Origin: Malania oleifera
Lineage: Eukaryota > Streptophyta > Magnoliopsida > Santalales > Ximeniaceae
Assembly: GCF_029873635.1 (NCBI RefSeq)
Contig: NC_080423.1
Span: 109,447,087-109,511,086, forward strand
Direction of reading: 5' to 3'
DNA length: 64,000 bases
Shown here: positions 11,376 through 24,573 of the stretch, piece by piece
Layout of the letters: each line of letters opens with the position of its first letter
Position numbering within the stretch: position 1 is the first letter of the stretch
Program-made: the position numbers and the translations under genes
The notes under the pieces: model-generated
Database searches by the model: none
What the model saw: the letters and a program-made list of their open reading frames with translations, nothing else
Told to the model about the DNA's origin: nothing

Positions 11376-12415
11376 AAAAACAGGTATTATATTCGGAGAA
11401 TCCTAGTACGACACATTGTCTAGTTGTAAATTCTCAATTATTTCGCATCACATGAGAGAGAGAGAGAAGAGTTATGAAGATTTGTACTGTAACATTTGAC
11501 TAGGCGGTGTGATTTAGTCAAAATGGTTCTCATTTTTTTGACGGTTTAAAGGTCTCTTTCACATATATTGTACATGAGATGGAGGTTGGTCTCACCCATT
11601 TCATATAAATAAATATTTTATAAGCTAAGCAACATTATAATAGAATAAAGAAAGAAGCAAAAAAGGGCAAAGGTTGGGAGGAGATCACATGCCTCATGGC
11701 TTTTTCAATACTTATATTTTTGAATCTCCCCCACCCCACAGTTTGATGCTGCGGTTGGTGTGACCATTTATTACCATCATTCTTACATTATAATATACAA
11801 TATACTATAGTGGAATGAAGTTGGTGTGTCAAAAAAGAAACAAGAGGAAGAAAGAGAGAGGTCAAATTTGTGATTTAAAAATAGTGAAAGTCGTAGAGTC
11901 AACTTTTGTGGGGGGGTAAAATAGAGTACTTGTGTATAAATATTAAAAATTATGGGACTTTTTCTGTAAGTTTTTAAGGCGTTAAGGTAAAATATTTCAA
12001 ATTTTGAAGGATTGTTAAGATTTGATATTATAATTAGTAATGAAATTTTGAGGACCGTAATGATTTTCTCACTGTCATTATGTATGCTAGTTTGTCACAA
12101 AGATGTTAAAATCATGCTTAGGGTTTTATGTCAAGTTCGACTTTTAAACTTATTCTGTAACATGACAGTAGAAATTTCATGACTAAATGATTTGGAGTTG
12201 AAGTTTGTTGTCCCAATTCTTTTGATCCATAACAAATATTAAAAGTGAGTTTGGCGTTTTGGGCAAATTGATTCACTATTGAACAAGTACACAATTTTTC
12301 TTTGTCAGAAATTTTGGATTGGTCAAAATTTGGTTGATTTGCTTTGCCTTTTGACACTAAGCTAATCAAGGTAAGGACATGAATTGCGTCTTCAACTTGT
12401 TAAAGTTATAGTTAC
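11304..12415. other. Intergenic spacer
   Basis: Holds an (AAT)n run at 11344-11373, a GA-rich patch at 11452-11470 and otherwise unremarkable sequence. No gene, splice structure or element end recognised. Confidence 0.55.
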
Positions 12416-12780
12416 TGTTGTGCCGGGCACCCCACTTGTGCCAAACACCAATACTACAACTATTGCTATTGAATATAAAAGAAATTAAAGCAATGCAGAA
12501 ACTAATAATAAAGTAATAAAAAAAACAAGACAAGAAATTTACGAGGTTCGGTATAGAATTACCTACGTCCTCGGGCGCCGATGATCTATCCACTACTTCT
12601 TGACAAAGTACAACTTTGAGGTGTGTTTTACAAATGAAGAGTTGAGCTCTTTATATAGCTTCAACCTCAAGTCTAAAAAAACACTTCTCTCTAATGTGGG
12701 ACAAATAATATAAAAAATTCAAAACCACCTTTTATACTAAGGTGGAAGTATTCTACCAATGTGAGACAAAAAAAAAAACA
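12416..12780 (-). repeat. 3' LTR of the Copia element at 12416-17520
   Basis: Direct repeat of 17157-17520. Contains the conserved Copia LTR stretch 'tttacgaggttcgg' and ends ...aaca on the plus strand. The purine-rich tract of the minus strand (aaggtgaagatt) abuts its right edge. Confidence 0.93.
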
Positions 12781-15700
12781 AATCTTCACCTTGACGATGA
12801 ATTCAACAAAATTTTCAGTCACCAACATTTCTGGAGTTCCATATCATCGGCGCCTTCCAAAAAATACTCAGATTTGTAGGATATTGATCAAGTCCAAACA
12901 ATGTTTGAACTTGATTGTTGTCACAATCTTGGTCAACATATCTGCGGGATTTTCAGTTGTAGCAATCTTCTAAAGAAGTATCTTGCCTCTATCAATAATA
13001 TCCCGCATAAAATGAAATCGAACATCTATATGCCTCCTTCGTGCATGGTAGACTTGGTTCTTTGTCAAATGAATAACACTTTGACTATCACAGAACACAA
13101 CAATGTGCTTCTGTACAACTCCCAAATTTTCAAGTAAACCCTGCAATCAAATAGCTTCCTTAACAGCCTCTGTAGCTGCCATGTACTCTGCTTCTGTTAT
13201 AGACAAGGCAATGTTAGACTGTAAGGTAGACCTCCAACTCACTAGACCATTTGTAAATGTAAAAATATATCCAGTAGTTGATCGACGTTTATCTAAATCA
13301 CCTGCAAAATCCAATTCCACATAACCAACCACACGTTGTTCAATAGTATTATTTTTCTCAAATACTATACCAATATCAATCGTATACATAATATATCTCA
13401 AAATCCATTTCACAGCTTGCCAATGTCCTTTACCCGGATCATGCATATTCCTGCTCACCATACTAATAGCTTGTGAAATATCAGGTCTAGTACAAACTAT
13501 TGCATACATCAGACTACCAATAGCACTTGCATAAGGAACCTGTGACATATACTTACGTTCCTCATATGATTTAGGAGATAAAGTAGCACTAAGTTTGAAA
13601 TGAGGAGCAAGAGGAGTGCTTACTGGTTTTGACTGCTTAGATATGCCAAAACTCTGTACTACCTTCTTCAAATACCGTTTCGGAGACAAACTAACTCTTC
13701 CTCTCATTCTGTCTCTGCGAATCTCCATGCCAAGTATCTTCTTTGCTTCACTAAGATCTTTCATCTCAAACTCTTGATTTAACTGACTTTTCAATTTGTT
13801 GATTTCTTCCCTATTCTTTGAAGCTATTAACATATCATCAACATACAAGAGTAAATATATAAAAGATCCGTTTTGTAGTCTGCGAAAATAAACACAATGA
13901 TCATGTTTATTTCTTATGTACTTCTGACCCATCATAAACTGATGAAATCGTTTGTACCACTGTCTTGGAGACTGTTTTAAACCATACAACGATTTACCCA
14001 GTTTACATACCCAATTTTCTTTTCCAGCAACCTAAAATCCATCTAGCTGAGTCATATAGATTTCCTCTTCCAAATCACCATGTAAAAATGCAGTTTTTAC
14101 ATCGAGTTGAACTAGTTCAAGATCAAATTGTGCTACCAAAGCCAACAAAATTCGAATTGAAGAATGTTTAACAACTGGAGAAAATACCTCATTATAATCA
14201 ATGCCTTCGTTCTGTGCGTAGCCCTTAGCTACCAATCTAGCTTTGAAGCGAACATTATTTGCATATGGAAATCCTTCTTTCTTTACATAAACCCATTTAG
14301 AACCAATTGCTTTCTTACCCTTAGGCAGCTGGGCTAGCTCCCAAGTCTGATTCTGATGAAGACACTGCATTTCTTCATCCATTGCTTTTTTCCACTTGTC
14401 TGATTCAGAGTTCCTCATTGCTTCTTTGAAAGTGTAAGGAACATTATCATCCACAACTGGAAGTGCATAGGCCACCATATCAGTATACCGAGCAGGTTTT
14501 CAAATTTCTCGTCTTGGCCTTTGAGAAACAATTGATTCTTGTTGCTGTGAAGATTCTAGAATTGAAATCTCCTCTTCTTGTACACTATTCCCCACCGTAA
14601 CTAGAGAGTTAACTTGTGTAGTCTCATTTCTCACTAGGTTTCCCAAAATTGTCTCAACCTCCACCTATTGTTAAGTACCACTGGTCTTCTCTTTAACTTG
14701 TGACTCCTTGCGTATTGTTTTCTTCATCATCGCAAGTTCATCAAAAGTTACATCTCTACTTCAAATCATTTTTTTTGTCTCTAGACACCAAAGACGGTAT
14801 CCTTTGACTCCTGCACTTATCCCCAAGAATATTGCTTTCTTGACTCTTGGGTCCAACTTAGATTCTTTAACATGATAATAAGTCATAGTACCAAATACAT
14901 GTAAAGAGTCATAATCACTAGCAGGCTTTCCAAACCATACCTCATAGGGTGTTTTTCCTCCTATTGCAGATGATGGTAGACGATTGATGAGATGACACAT
15001 ATTTAACAGCCTTAGCCCAAAACCTTTTGTCTAACCCAGCATTAGACAACATACATCGAACTTTCTCCAGCAAAGTCTGATTCATACGCTCGGCCACCCC
15101 ATTCTGCTGTGGTATATTTCGAACTGTGAAGTGTCGAGCAATACCTTCATCTTGACATATCTTCATAAACGGGTCACTGGTGTATTCACCACCATTATCT
15201 GATCTGAGCCGTTTAATCTTTTTGCCAGTTTGAGTTTCAACTAATTTTTTTCACTTAAGGAAAATATCACACACTTCATTTTTTTGCTTCATAGAATACA
15301 CCCAAACTCTTCTAGAAAAATCATCAACAAAAGTGACAAAATAATGCATACCACCCAACGAAGCCGTTTTTGTGGGCCCCCATACATCTGTATGGATGTA
15401 GCCTAAAATATCTTCAGTCTGGTGGATTGCTGTGCCAAATTTCACTCTAGTTTGTTTTCCCAGAATGCAATGCTCACAAAATTCAAGTTTGCACACCTTT
15501 GCACCTTTTAACAAACCTCACTTAGCTAATTGTTGCAAAGATTTTTCTCCTGCATATACTAATCGCATATGCCATAACTTGGTTGTATCTGAACCTGCAT
15601 CTTTCTCAGAAACAACAGCTGCTAAGCCAATAACTGTACTACCTTGTAAATAATACAAGTTATTTTTCCTTGTTCCTTTCATCACCACCAGCGCACCTGA

Positions 15701-17156
15701 TTTAATCTTTAAGGTTCCATCTTTCAAAGTGATAGTGAACCCTTTAGATTCTAACACACCCAATGAAATCGGATTCTTCTTTAGGCTTGGAACATACCTA
15801 ACAGCAGTCAAGGTCTTAACAGTTCCATCTTGACATTTCAACTGTATTGATCCTATTCTAATTGTTTTACAAGTATATCATTTCCCATAAAAACAACCCC
15901 ACCATCTAATTCTTCAAAATTAGAAAACCATTCCCTATTGGGACACATGTGATAGGAACAACCAGAATCCAAAATCCACTCACCAATATAATGTGACGAA
16001 GATGTTCCAACAAGAGAAAAATCTAACTCACTTCCATCTTCATTGGCTATATTGGCATTAGAATGTGCTTTGCCCTTATTTATCTGTTGTAATTTAGGGC
16101 AATCTTTCTTCCAATGCCCTCTCTCACGACGAAAGACGCATTCATCTTTAGCAGGTATCCCACGAGATTTACTCCTCCCATGAGATTTACTCTTCCTTCC
16201 AGGCATATGACTCTGAGAACGTCCCCTTATTGTTAGTGCTTCTGTTGTTTCCTTATGGACCCTCTGATCCTTCTTTCTGCATTCAGTACTAATCAATGCA
16301 GTACAAATAGCATCATAAGTAACTTTATCTTTCCCATACAATAAAGTGGTGGTCAAATGTTCATACTCATCAGGGAGAGAATTCAGTAACAATATGGCTT
16401 TATCCTCATCTTTCACCTTTTCATCCAAATTTAATAAATCGACCAAAATTTTATTGAAAGCATTTATGTGGTCATTAATCGAAATACCTGGTTGATATTG
16501 GAAGCGAAACAATTTCTTTTTCAAATAAAGCCGATTTTCCAGACTCTTGGTCATAAATGTATCTTCCAATGTCTTCCACAATTTCTTTGCAGATGTCTCC
16601 CTCATAACACAATATTTCTGATTTTTGGCGAGACACAGACGAATCGTACCACATGCCTGACGATTGATCTTTTCCCAATCTCTATCACCCATATCTACCG
16701 GTTTATCATCCAAAGCAATATCTAGTTCTTGTTGATACAAGATGTCCATCACCTCACATTGCCACATACCAAAATTATTGGTACCATCAAATTTCTCCAC
16801 CTCAAACCGAGCATTAGCTATCGTATTCGATGATGATGTTGAAGCCGAAGGGGTTGGAGTTCGTGTGGACAGAGTTTCTTCTACTGCTGCACTAGTTTCT
16901 GTCATCTTCTATATATTCAATAGCAACCAACAAAGCAAAAGGCCTAGGATGAATAGTACGTACCAATTGTGTCTACTCTGTTGTATCCTATGAAATTCCA
17001 TTTTGACCAGGCCGACCTCCAAGGAGCGACTGAGCCGCAATGGTCTCTGAGCACTCGCTTAGATAAGGTCTTTCTTAGGCATCAAACGTGGAATCAAGGA
17101 TCCTAACAGAAGAACACCTCCGTATCAACACTATTCAACCTAGCTTTGATACCAAT

Positions 17157-17520
17157 TGTTGTGCCGGGCACCCCGGTTGTGCCACACACCAATACTACAA
17201 CTATTGCTATTGAATATAAAAGAAATTAAAGTAATGCAGAAACTAATAATAAAGCAATAAAAAAAACAAGACAAGAAATTTACGAGGTTCGGTATAGAAT
17301 TACCTACGTCCTCGGGCGCCGATGATCTATCCACTACTTCTTGACAAAGTACAACTTTGAGGTGTGTTTTACAAATGAAGAGTTGAGCTCTTTATATAGC
17401 TTCAACCTCAAGTCTGAAAAAACACTTCTCTCTAATGTGGGACAAATAATATAAAAAATTCAAAACCACCTTTTATACTAAGGTGGAAGTATTCTACCAA
17501 TGTGGGATAAAAAAACAACA
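17157..17520 (-). repeat. 5' LTR of the Copia element at 12416-17520
   Basis: Direct repeat of 12416-12780. Its inner edge faces the initiator-Met primer site at 17143-17154. Confidence 0.93.
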
Positions 17521-17525
17521 ATTAC

Positions 17526-18097
17526 TACATAATATATGAACGAACTGCAAACAAACTTTGTCACTCATGACTAATAGGGAGTTTGGTTTAGTAAGAGCTC
17601 ATCCAGCTTAGTTCATTATATAAATGAATGATTTTCAGAACAAAATAAAAGACTCGTTTAGCAAATAAGACGAACTTGAAAATTTTCAAACTTAACTCGT
17701 TTCAATTTATGAGCGACTTGGTTACAAGCTTCATTAGGCTCATTTGATAGATTGTAGTAAACATAAACGAAGGACTGTTTGGACATGAACTTGTTTAACT
17801 CTAATTTCATAACTTGAATTTAGTAATAAGGCAAATGCTCAACTTTAACTACTTAGTTTAGGAGGTAAAAAATTCTTAAGACAATATTAGTAGAAGTCTC
17901 CTTTCACCCTTTTTTTTTTTTAAAAATTTTTTTAATTTTTTATAACAAACCTAAAAAAGTCTCCATTCGTAAGCATCTTAGTAACTTGGCTTAGTAAAGA
18001 TTCATCTGCTCGTTAATTTGCATAAAGAATAAGCTTGATCAAATATATTCAAGTTTGGTTTGAACTTAACTCGAGTTTAAGTTTGATTAACAAACAA
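17526..18097. other. Spacer with aagctcg-rich dispersed repeat
   Basis: Phrases such as acttaactcgagtttaag and 'aagcttgatc' recur, as in 3480-3640, and are seen in old plant repeats. No coding potential recognised. Confidence 0.35.
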
Positions 18098-18185
18098 GCT
18101 TTTTTTTTTTTCAATAAAAGATGGCGGCATCTCTATTTATTTATTAATATACCCTCACTTTTGACGGAGAAATACCGTGGTTAAT
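18098..18185 (-). repeat. LINE-like 3' tail (copy 2)
   Basis: T-run plus a block ending 'gaaataccgtggtta', matching 3690-3800. On the minus strand it ends in poly(A). Confidence 0.4.
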
Positions 18186-20544
18186 ATCAACTGAAGGTGA
18201 CTCTACTACAATCCTATTGTGCACAATGAACTTGTGTGTTATCTACTCTCTAATTAGGCCCACCATTCAAGGGTGAAGGAGTGTTAGAGATATAGTGAAA
18301 CCATTCCCAATTATTAGATATGGCTTGGCTTAAAAATTTTATTGGCAAAAATGAAATAAAAAAAATGAAAAGATTAATTTTTTCATCGTATTTTTCACAT
18401 GCTACTAAAAAGAAAATATATTCTAATATGATTAAAATTTTAAAATTTAAATATTAATGATGTTTTAAATTTTTATTCACTAATTTACTCTATATATATA
18501 TATATATATATATTATTTTCTTTCTCGTTGTTCGTATCATTATATTTTTCATATTCCACGATCATAACATTTAAAAATTTTATACGAATTGGTTATTTAA
18601 CAAAACCCAATGAGTGGCATTGGTATGATTTTAGGAGTTCACACTCTAATTCTTCAATGTGTTATAATCTAGGAGTATAGAGCTTGATTATTTTGGCTTG
18701 AATTTATTATTAATTTTTTTCAAATTCTGAAATCCTATATTTGGAGATGTTTTAGATTTCAATTTATATTGAATTTGGACATGATACAATATAAAATTTA
18801 CCCAAATCCATTGAAATTCAAATTCAAAATCAGAAATCCATGCTCCCAAACATAGACAGACATTTATTGTTTTATTAAAAATTTTTTAAAGCTAGACTAT
18901 GCCCTCCAAAAAAAAAAAAAAAACATAATTTATCTTCTCTATAAAATAATTTCTCACCTCATCATAAAGTTTAAACTCAAGACTTCATCAATAATTTTTG
19001 CATCATCTAAGTTTGACATAGCACTAAGAATCCTAGATGTGTGTGAAAGCTAGTTTGGGCCTGCCTTTTGGTGGAAGTCAGATGGGCCTGGCCCATTTAT
19101 GGGCCTGTCCCATTTATGGGCCTGTCTTATTCTGGTATTAGATCCCTGTTAAAAAAGTAGTGTTTTTTGCAAACCTGGGCCCCAGGCAAGAATGGACCCA
19201 ATCGATCTAGAGTTTCACTAGCTGAACTCACAATCCATCAACAGCAGTCCGCTCATAATAATAAAATAATATAAAAAAATAATTATTGTTATTTATGATT
19301 TTCGAAGGGAGAAAAAAAATATTTCATATATTTTTTCAAAATAAATTATATTATTTTTGCATTTCCTATATAGTAAGAAGGCAAATTGCCTCGTCTCGAG
19401 TTTGGTTTCTTTGACTTATTGTTTGAATCCTGATCTAAGAATAAAATAAAAATTTTTTTAGCAAGTGAATAACAAAATTGAATCAATATGGGCCCAAAAA
19501 AAATATTTAGCATCCTAGATAATTGTTTTTCTAAAAAGGTCCATTGTTTTCATATCCTATTCGAAAACTTTCTCTATCCTCTTTTATATTTAAATTTTTT
19601 GTGTCATTGATGTTGAAGGAATCTTCTAATAGAAAGCAACAATAAATTTCTTTCAACTTTCTTTTTAAAATATTCTTTCCGTATATTTTTAAAAACTTTT
19701 GATTTCTAGTTTTTCCCTAAAAAAAGTCACCGGCCTCATGTTTTATTCTAAAAACTTTTTGTCTGTGGTATATGTTCTATTCATATTTGCACACTTTTTC
19801 GATAATATAATATGAAATAAGAGGACAAGCAAATCAAACACGATCTAATACAGAAATTAAATTTTCAATGCATTAATAGTATTTTTTATATTTTAATACT
19901 ACGTATATCTTGAAATTCTTGAAATGGTCGGACACCCAAAACCCTAAGTTTAACCAAATCAACATGCCCATGTATAAATCTCAAAAATTTCAACCGTAAT
20001 GATGAGTAAAAGAAATTTACCGATACATGCATAAAATTTATCATTTTAAGCTTTTTTTTTTTTTTTTAGTTTATCGTACTTTTAATATAATTTTAAAAAT
20101 CCCCAAATCATTTTTTAATTTTCTAGTATTTATATTTCAAAGTTGGAAAATATTTTCAACAAGGTAACATTGATATGATTTTTTCAAAAACTAAGAGTAA
20201 AAATAAAATATTTTTTCTTGCAACTAAACATAATAATGTTTAACTCTTTATCATTAGGATGTAAACATCCATAACTAATGTATAATCAACCCCTAATATT
20301 TATAAATCATAACTCTTTTTTTAAGATCGTTTAACATCTTAAAATATTTTTACGAAAATTTTTAGGCTTTGTTTGGAGTTTGAAAAACACACAAAGGAAA
20401 GGAAAGTTAAATATCGGTAATTCACATTTTCATTATTGAGAAGAATGAAAAAGAAAGTTAAAAAAAAAAAAAAACAGCAAATTGGAAACAAAAATTTCCT
20501 TCTACTCATGATTAATATTTAATTTTTTCAAGTTCTTACTCACA

Positions 20545-20860
20545 TTAAGGGTGCGCTTGAATTACGGATTTTGGTGGAAAAGGGAAAGAAAAGAAAAATG
20601 AGAAGGAAATTTATATTCCATTGTATCTTTTTCTCATATCAAATACTATTAAAAATAAAAGTTTGTTCTAATATGATTAATAATTAAGAAAAATTAAACA
20701 CTAATTGTGTATAAAACCAAATTTTTGTTTATTGATTTGATATATTTTTAATATTCTTTTTCACTTTCCTTGATAACCAAACATAATAAATTGAATTCTT
20801 TTATATTTTCCTTTCTTTTCCCTAATATTTTTTTCAAATTCCAAACGAGACATAAAACAA
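20545..20860. repeat. MITE-like hairpin repeat (further copy)
   Basis: Purine-rich left part (gggaaagaaaagaaaaatga) and pyrimidine-rich right part (ttttcctttcttttcccta), ending 'ttccaaacgagac'. Same family as 4985-5490. Confidence 0.4.
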
Positions 20861-21024
20861 ACTCTCATTTTCAATGATATTTAATATAGAAGAAAATTAT
20901 GGTAAAAAGGAATGGTTCCCCCCCTTTTTTTTCTTTTTCTTTTCTCAAATATATATTTTTGATCCAAACATACCCTTAATGTAATAAAAAAAATTACTGT
21001 ATTATGTCTGTATTTATTTTTACA

Positions 21025-21110
21025 ACTACAATAACAACAACAACAAAATCACGCCTTAGTTTCATTAAATGAGGTCGGATATATGAATCATTTTCCACTA
21101 ATTTATTTTT
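21025..21110 (-). repeat. RTE-type LINE 3' tail (short copy)
   Basis: Read on the minus strand it has a 'gattcatatatccgacc' block followed by a (TTG)n tail (aacaacaacaacaa on the plus strand). The same block and tail occur in FATB intron 1 (23796-23880). The (TTG)n end is a mark of plant RTE LINEs; family is inferred. Confidence 0.45.
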
Positions 21111-21340
21111 ACAACTGCAATAATTAAAATTAAATACAATAATATGAATGTGTAAAGAGTTTATTTAAATATAAAAACTGACAATAACAGAATATAAAAT
21201 TATTTCATTTTATACAAAAATTGAATGAAAACACGACATGTGTGATGTGTCCAATGGCTGCTATGTTAAAAACCAAAAAGTGAAATAAAATGGAACGAAC
21301 GAATAAGGGGTGGGTGAATCCGTTTTGGGTGGGCGGTGGT

Positions 21341-24300
21341 CTAAGAGACCCGTTTGGGTTGCCATTCGGATCTTGCCCGGACTATCTCCCCGCTACCATT
21401 TTGCAAACGGAGCAGGTGCGTGCTTTCCAAATCTGCCCTTGGAGTAGTAATGCTCGGGTTCGGATCTTCTCCGGAAAAGCTGCCGGGTTTCATAGCCGTC
21501 AAGGACTCCAGCAAATTGGATTGCTGGCATTCGCGGCGGTACTCCAGGGTCATACTTGTCATATTGTAATTTTCCAGCACTTCCATTGGCACACTCTGCA
21601 AATTGTAGTTTCTAGGTAAACAAACAGAAAATAAAATAAAATAAAATAAAATAAAAATAGAGATTTTGTTTCAGTAGGGTTCAATATTGCTTGGTTAAAA
21701 TAAAATTAATACATCAGAATAAATTGGTTGATTTGTTTTGGTTAAATTGGAGTTTTTTAAAGATAATTACAAATAATATTATGATTCTAAGTAAATTTGA
21801 TTAGCTATGTAATTGAAAAAATTGATTAATTAATTTTCTGAAAATAGACTAAAAATTTGATCAATTTGATTAAATGAATTTATTCTTACTTTTAATTAAT
21901 TAAATAATTTAACCGAATTAAGTGGATTGACCAACCACTCTTACCTAATTTCGAATCAATATTCCATTAAATTTGGTTGAAAAAATTAATCAAAAAAAAT
22001 TAATTCAGTTAATCATCAATAAATAGAATAAATTTCAACCATTTTGATTAAATAAAAATTTTAATTGAAATTTTAAACAATTAAAAAATATTTAAAAAAT
22101 TATCAAAAAAATAAATTCAAATTTTTAGTTACAAAAAGAGAACTCAAGTTAATAAGAGGTTCGAGAGTTTTAGTTTATATTTTCAAAAAATCAACTTTTA
22201 AAAAATCGTAAAAAATAATTCTTTTAACATATTATTTTATAATATTTGTGGTGAGGGTATGAGAGGTACCTCCAAAATCCATCCAATGTACTTCACATTG
22301 TTCACATGTTGGTTGGCGTCCATGTCACTCCACCTTGGCTACAAACACATGTATAATACGAAAGTATTATTGGGAATATGAATTTGTTCTTCAAACGTGA
22401 TATGCAAAATGCGAATTTTTTAAAATGTTTTTCTTTCCTTTTTTTCACCCCGGAGTTCCAAAAAAACAAAAAAAGTGACAAACATATACGAGCTAAAGTT
22501 CTTAGAAATTAATTGAGTGTTTCACTCGTCATAAACTTGAAAGCATTATTTAAATACTTACAGCTAAACCAGATTGGATTATCTGAGCCGTTTCATCATT
22601 GAGCTTGTCAATTTTTGAGTCTAACTTTTCTGTTGTGGGAATCACAACTCTGTTAAAGTAAAAGGGTTTCAGCTCCGCTCTTACTTGCTCTGGAATCTTT
22701 GACAGCCTTCTTGTTTCTCTGTTCATGATTACCCAGGTGCTACATTCAAATAATAGTAGTAGAATAAATCAGTAAATGAGTTAATTAGTATATAAAAGGC
22801 TGACCATAAGTGGGTCAAGTATTTAATATAAGTTGGTAAGAAATGGGTCATAAGTGGTTTGGCCCATTTTGACCCATACCCACCAATAAATATGTCTACT
22901 TAATATTCTCTTGTTCCCCTTGTTGGTTGACTTTTATGCTCTATTAAATACTATGTTAAAATTAAATACAAAAATGGCTCAATTAATATATAAATGACAA
23001 GTTCACAAAGTGGTCAAGTAATTTTAAAATAAATGGATAAATGTGTTATTAATAGTATACCCATTCTAATTCTTGCATGCTTACCATTAAACATGCATGT
23101 TGGTTAATGATCCTTTGTTTCTCTATTTGTTGTCAAATAAAATGGGTCAATTCATCTACAAATGGGTAGATCAGAAATGGGTCAAGTGATTTTATACAAA
23201 TGGATAATAAATGGGTTAGTGGGTTATCCATGGTTGGCCCATTTTACCCCATTTCCACCCATTAAACATGGAGATGTTGCACATTATACCTTGTGGCTCT
23301 TGTGATGATCCTCTGGGTTTTGTAGTCCCTGATGAGCCAGTCCCTGCGCATTCCATTTTTGCCTGCTGCATCAACCCAAGTGTCAACCTCCACAACATCT
23401 CCCCTGTCACAAATTCAAGGATGAAAAAAAAAAAAAATCAAGATTTGTAAGAGTTCCCATGAGATGAGAAATGCAGATTTTCCCGTCAGGATTGTGTTTG
23501 TCACAAGGGAAAGCGAGAGAAGAAAATGTAAGGCAAGCAAAGGAAGTGAAAAGAAAATGTGACGCAGGGAGGAAGAAAAATCAAAAGAAAGTCATCAAGA
23601 TTTCACTTTTCAAGCAAAGATTAGAAATTAAATTAACATACCAAGAGCTATATTTTTCTACTTGAATGTGAATGCGGGTGACGACCCAAATAAGTTTCCT
23701 TAGGCTCATCTCACGGGTCGCCCCAAATCCGCTCCCAGCCAGCCCAGAGCTCTTCACATGGTTCAAAGCCGTCTCCTACAACCATTCGAGATAATTTAAT
23801 CATAACAACAACAACAATAATAAAACCAAACCTTAGTCCCACTAAGTGGGGTCGGCTATATGAATCATTTTCCGTTAATTTATGTGAAAATATTCGATAA
23901 GGATTCATATCATATTGATCTGACAAATTTTACGCTGGCGGTCAGCTACCTAACGCAACCTTCCTCCTTAACCCGGTCAAACACTATGTTTTCAAATATA
24001 TGTTTGTCATTAGCAAAACATAAACTCCTAAAATATGCTCATACTTGAGCCCCACAAAAACATTCCGAGCCTCACTAGAAGCCTAATTTTCGATTTATGG
24101 TTCATTGAACATACCCTTTTTTTTCAGAAAAAAAGAAAAAGAAAAATAAGATAGAGCCAGCCAACCTGAAGGAGGTTCATGAGAGTTTCCATGGTAGCAG
24201 TTTCATCAGGCCCAATCTCATAGGACCTAATAACAAAAGTCTGCCTATAAACGAACCTATCCTCCACAAACCTTCCAATCTCATAAGTCTGAACATTTGC

Positions 24301-24573
24301 ATTACTCAACGGTGCAATAGTCCTTTGTCCGGCCTTGTGTGGATCCTCTTCCTCCTCCTTCACAAAAATCCCATTCACCCTTTTCCCATTGATCATATCC
24401 ACCCCTTGGTGGCTCTGGTGCGCCGTCACAGATAGTCTCCGCCGCGGGAAATTCGCCTTCGACGCGTCGAAAGACCCAAAAGGGCCAAAACTCACCTTCA
24501 AACCATTCTTCTTCCTGCACAAACCCTCAGGGAGGTGCAATCTGACCGTGCCAGTTGCTGCCATGGATGTCAT
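21341..24573 (-). CDS. FATB: Acyl-ACP thioesterase, FATB class, 6 exons
   Basis: This plastid enzyme hydrolyses acyl-ACP to end fatty-acid synthesis and release a free fatty acid for export. Exons on the minus strand are 24573-24166, 23775-23642, 23403-23290, 22739-22562, 22338-22270 and 21595-21341. All introns are GT-AG, phases agree, and the coding total is 1158 nt for 385 aa. Exon sizes 134, 114 and 69 match the usual FATB gene structure. Marks seen: FVIRSYEIGPDETAT near residue 113; ETALNHVKSSGLAGSGFG after exon 1; GKNGMRRDW; catalytic D285, N287, H289 in DANQHVNNVKYIGWILE; and E323, C324 in LEYRREC. The first ~50 residues fit a transit peptide. It lacks the hydrophobic segment common before the first hotdog domain of classical FATB, so it looks like the divergent, short-N-terminus FATB-like subgroup. 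Acyl-chain preference cannot be read from sequence. Intron 1 holds a LINE tail and intron 3 a repeat. Confidence 0.95.
22740..23289. repeat. Repeat-derived intron 3 of FATB
   Basis: The intron is built from many variants of aaatgggtcaagtgatttta and gacccat/cccattt words in both orientations. Such 'aatgggt' arrays are typical of decayed hAT-type non-autonomous elements in plants. Exact borders are not visible. Splice sites of the host gene stay intact. Confidence 0.4.
23796..24060 (-). mobile_element. RTE-type LINE 3' end inside FATB intron 1
   Basis: On the minus strand the segment ends in tagccgaccccacttagtgg followed by a (TTG)n-like tail (aacaacaacaacaataata on the plus strand). The fuller body reaches to about 24060. 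A shorter copy of the tail lies at 21025-21110. It is in the same orientation as FATB. 5' part absent, as usual for LINE copies. Confidence 0.5.

Larger units (their letters stand above)
12416..17520 (-). mobile_element. Copia LTR retrotransposon (Tork-like), young but broken
   Basis: The two LTRs are 12416-12780 (3' LTR for this strand) and 17157-17520 (5' LTR). They begin TGTTGTGCCGGGCAC on the plus strand and differ at roughly 8-9 of 364 positions. The likely target duplication is GTTAC/ATTAC (12411-12415, 17521-17525). The primer site for initiator Met tRNA reads tggtatcaaagc on the minus strand (17143-17154). Order of parts on the minus strand: gag (about 15853-16905), protease, GAG-pre-integrase and integrase (about 14761-15841), reverse transcriptase and RNase H (about 13147-14478). 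RT marks include YVDDM and YGLKQSPRQWYKRF. The coding region has several breaks, so this is a fossil. About 2% LTR divergence suggests an insertion of order one million years at commonly used plant LTR rates. Confidence 0.93.
18186..21340. other. AT-rich spacer downstream of FATB
   Basis: Contains (TA)n at 18490-18513, repeated 'gggcctgtcccatttat' phrases near 19085-19125, a MITE-like copy near 20545-20860 and an RTE-like tail at 21025-21110. No gene supported. Confidence 0.55.
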
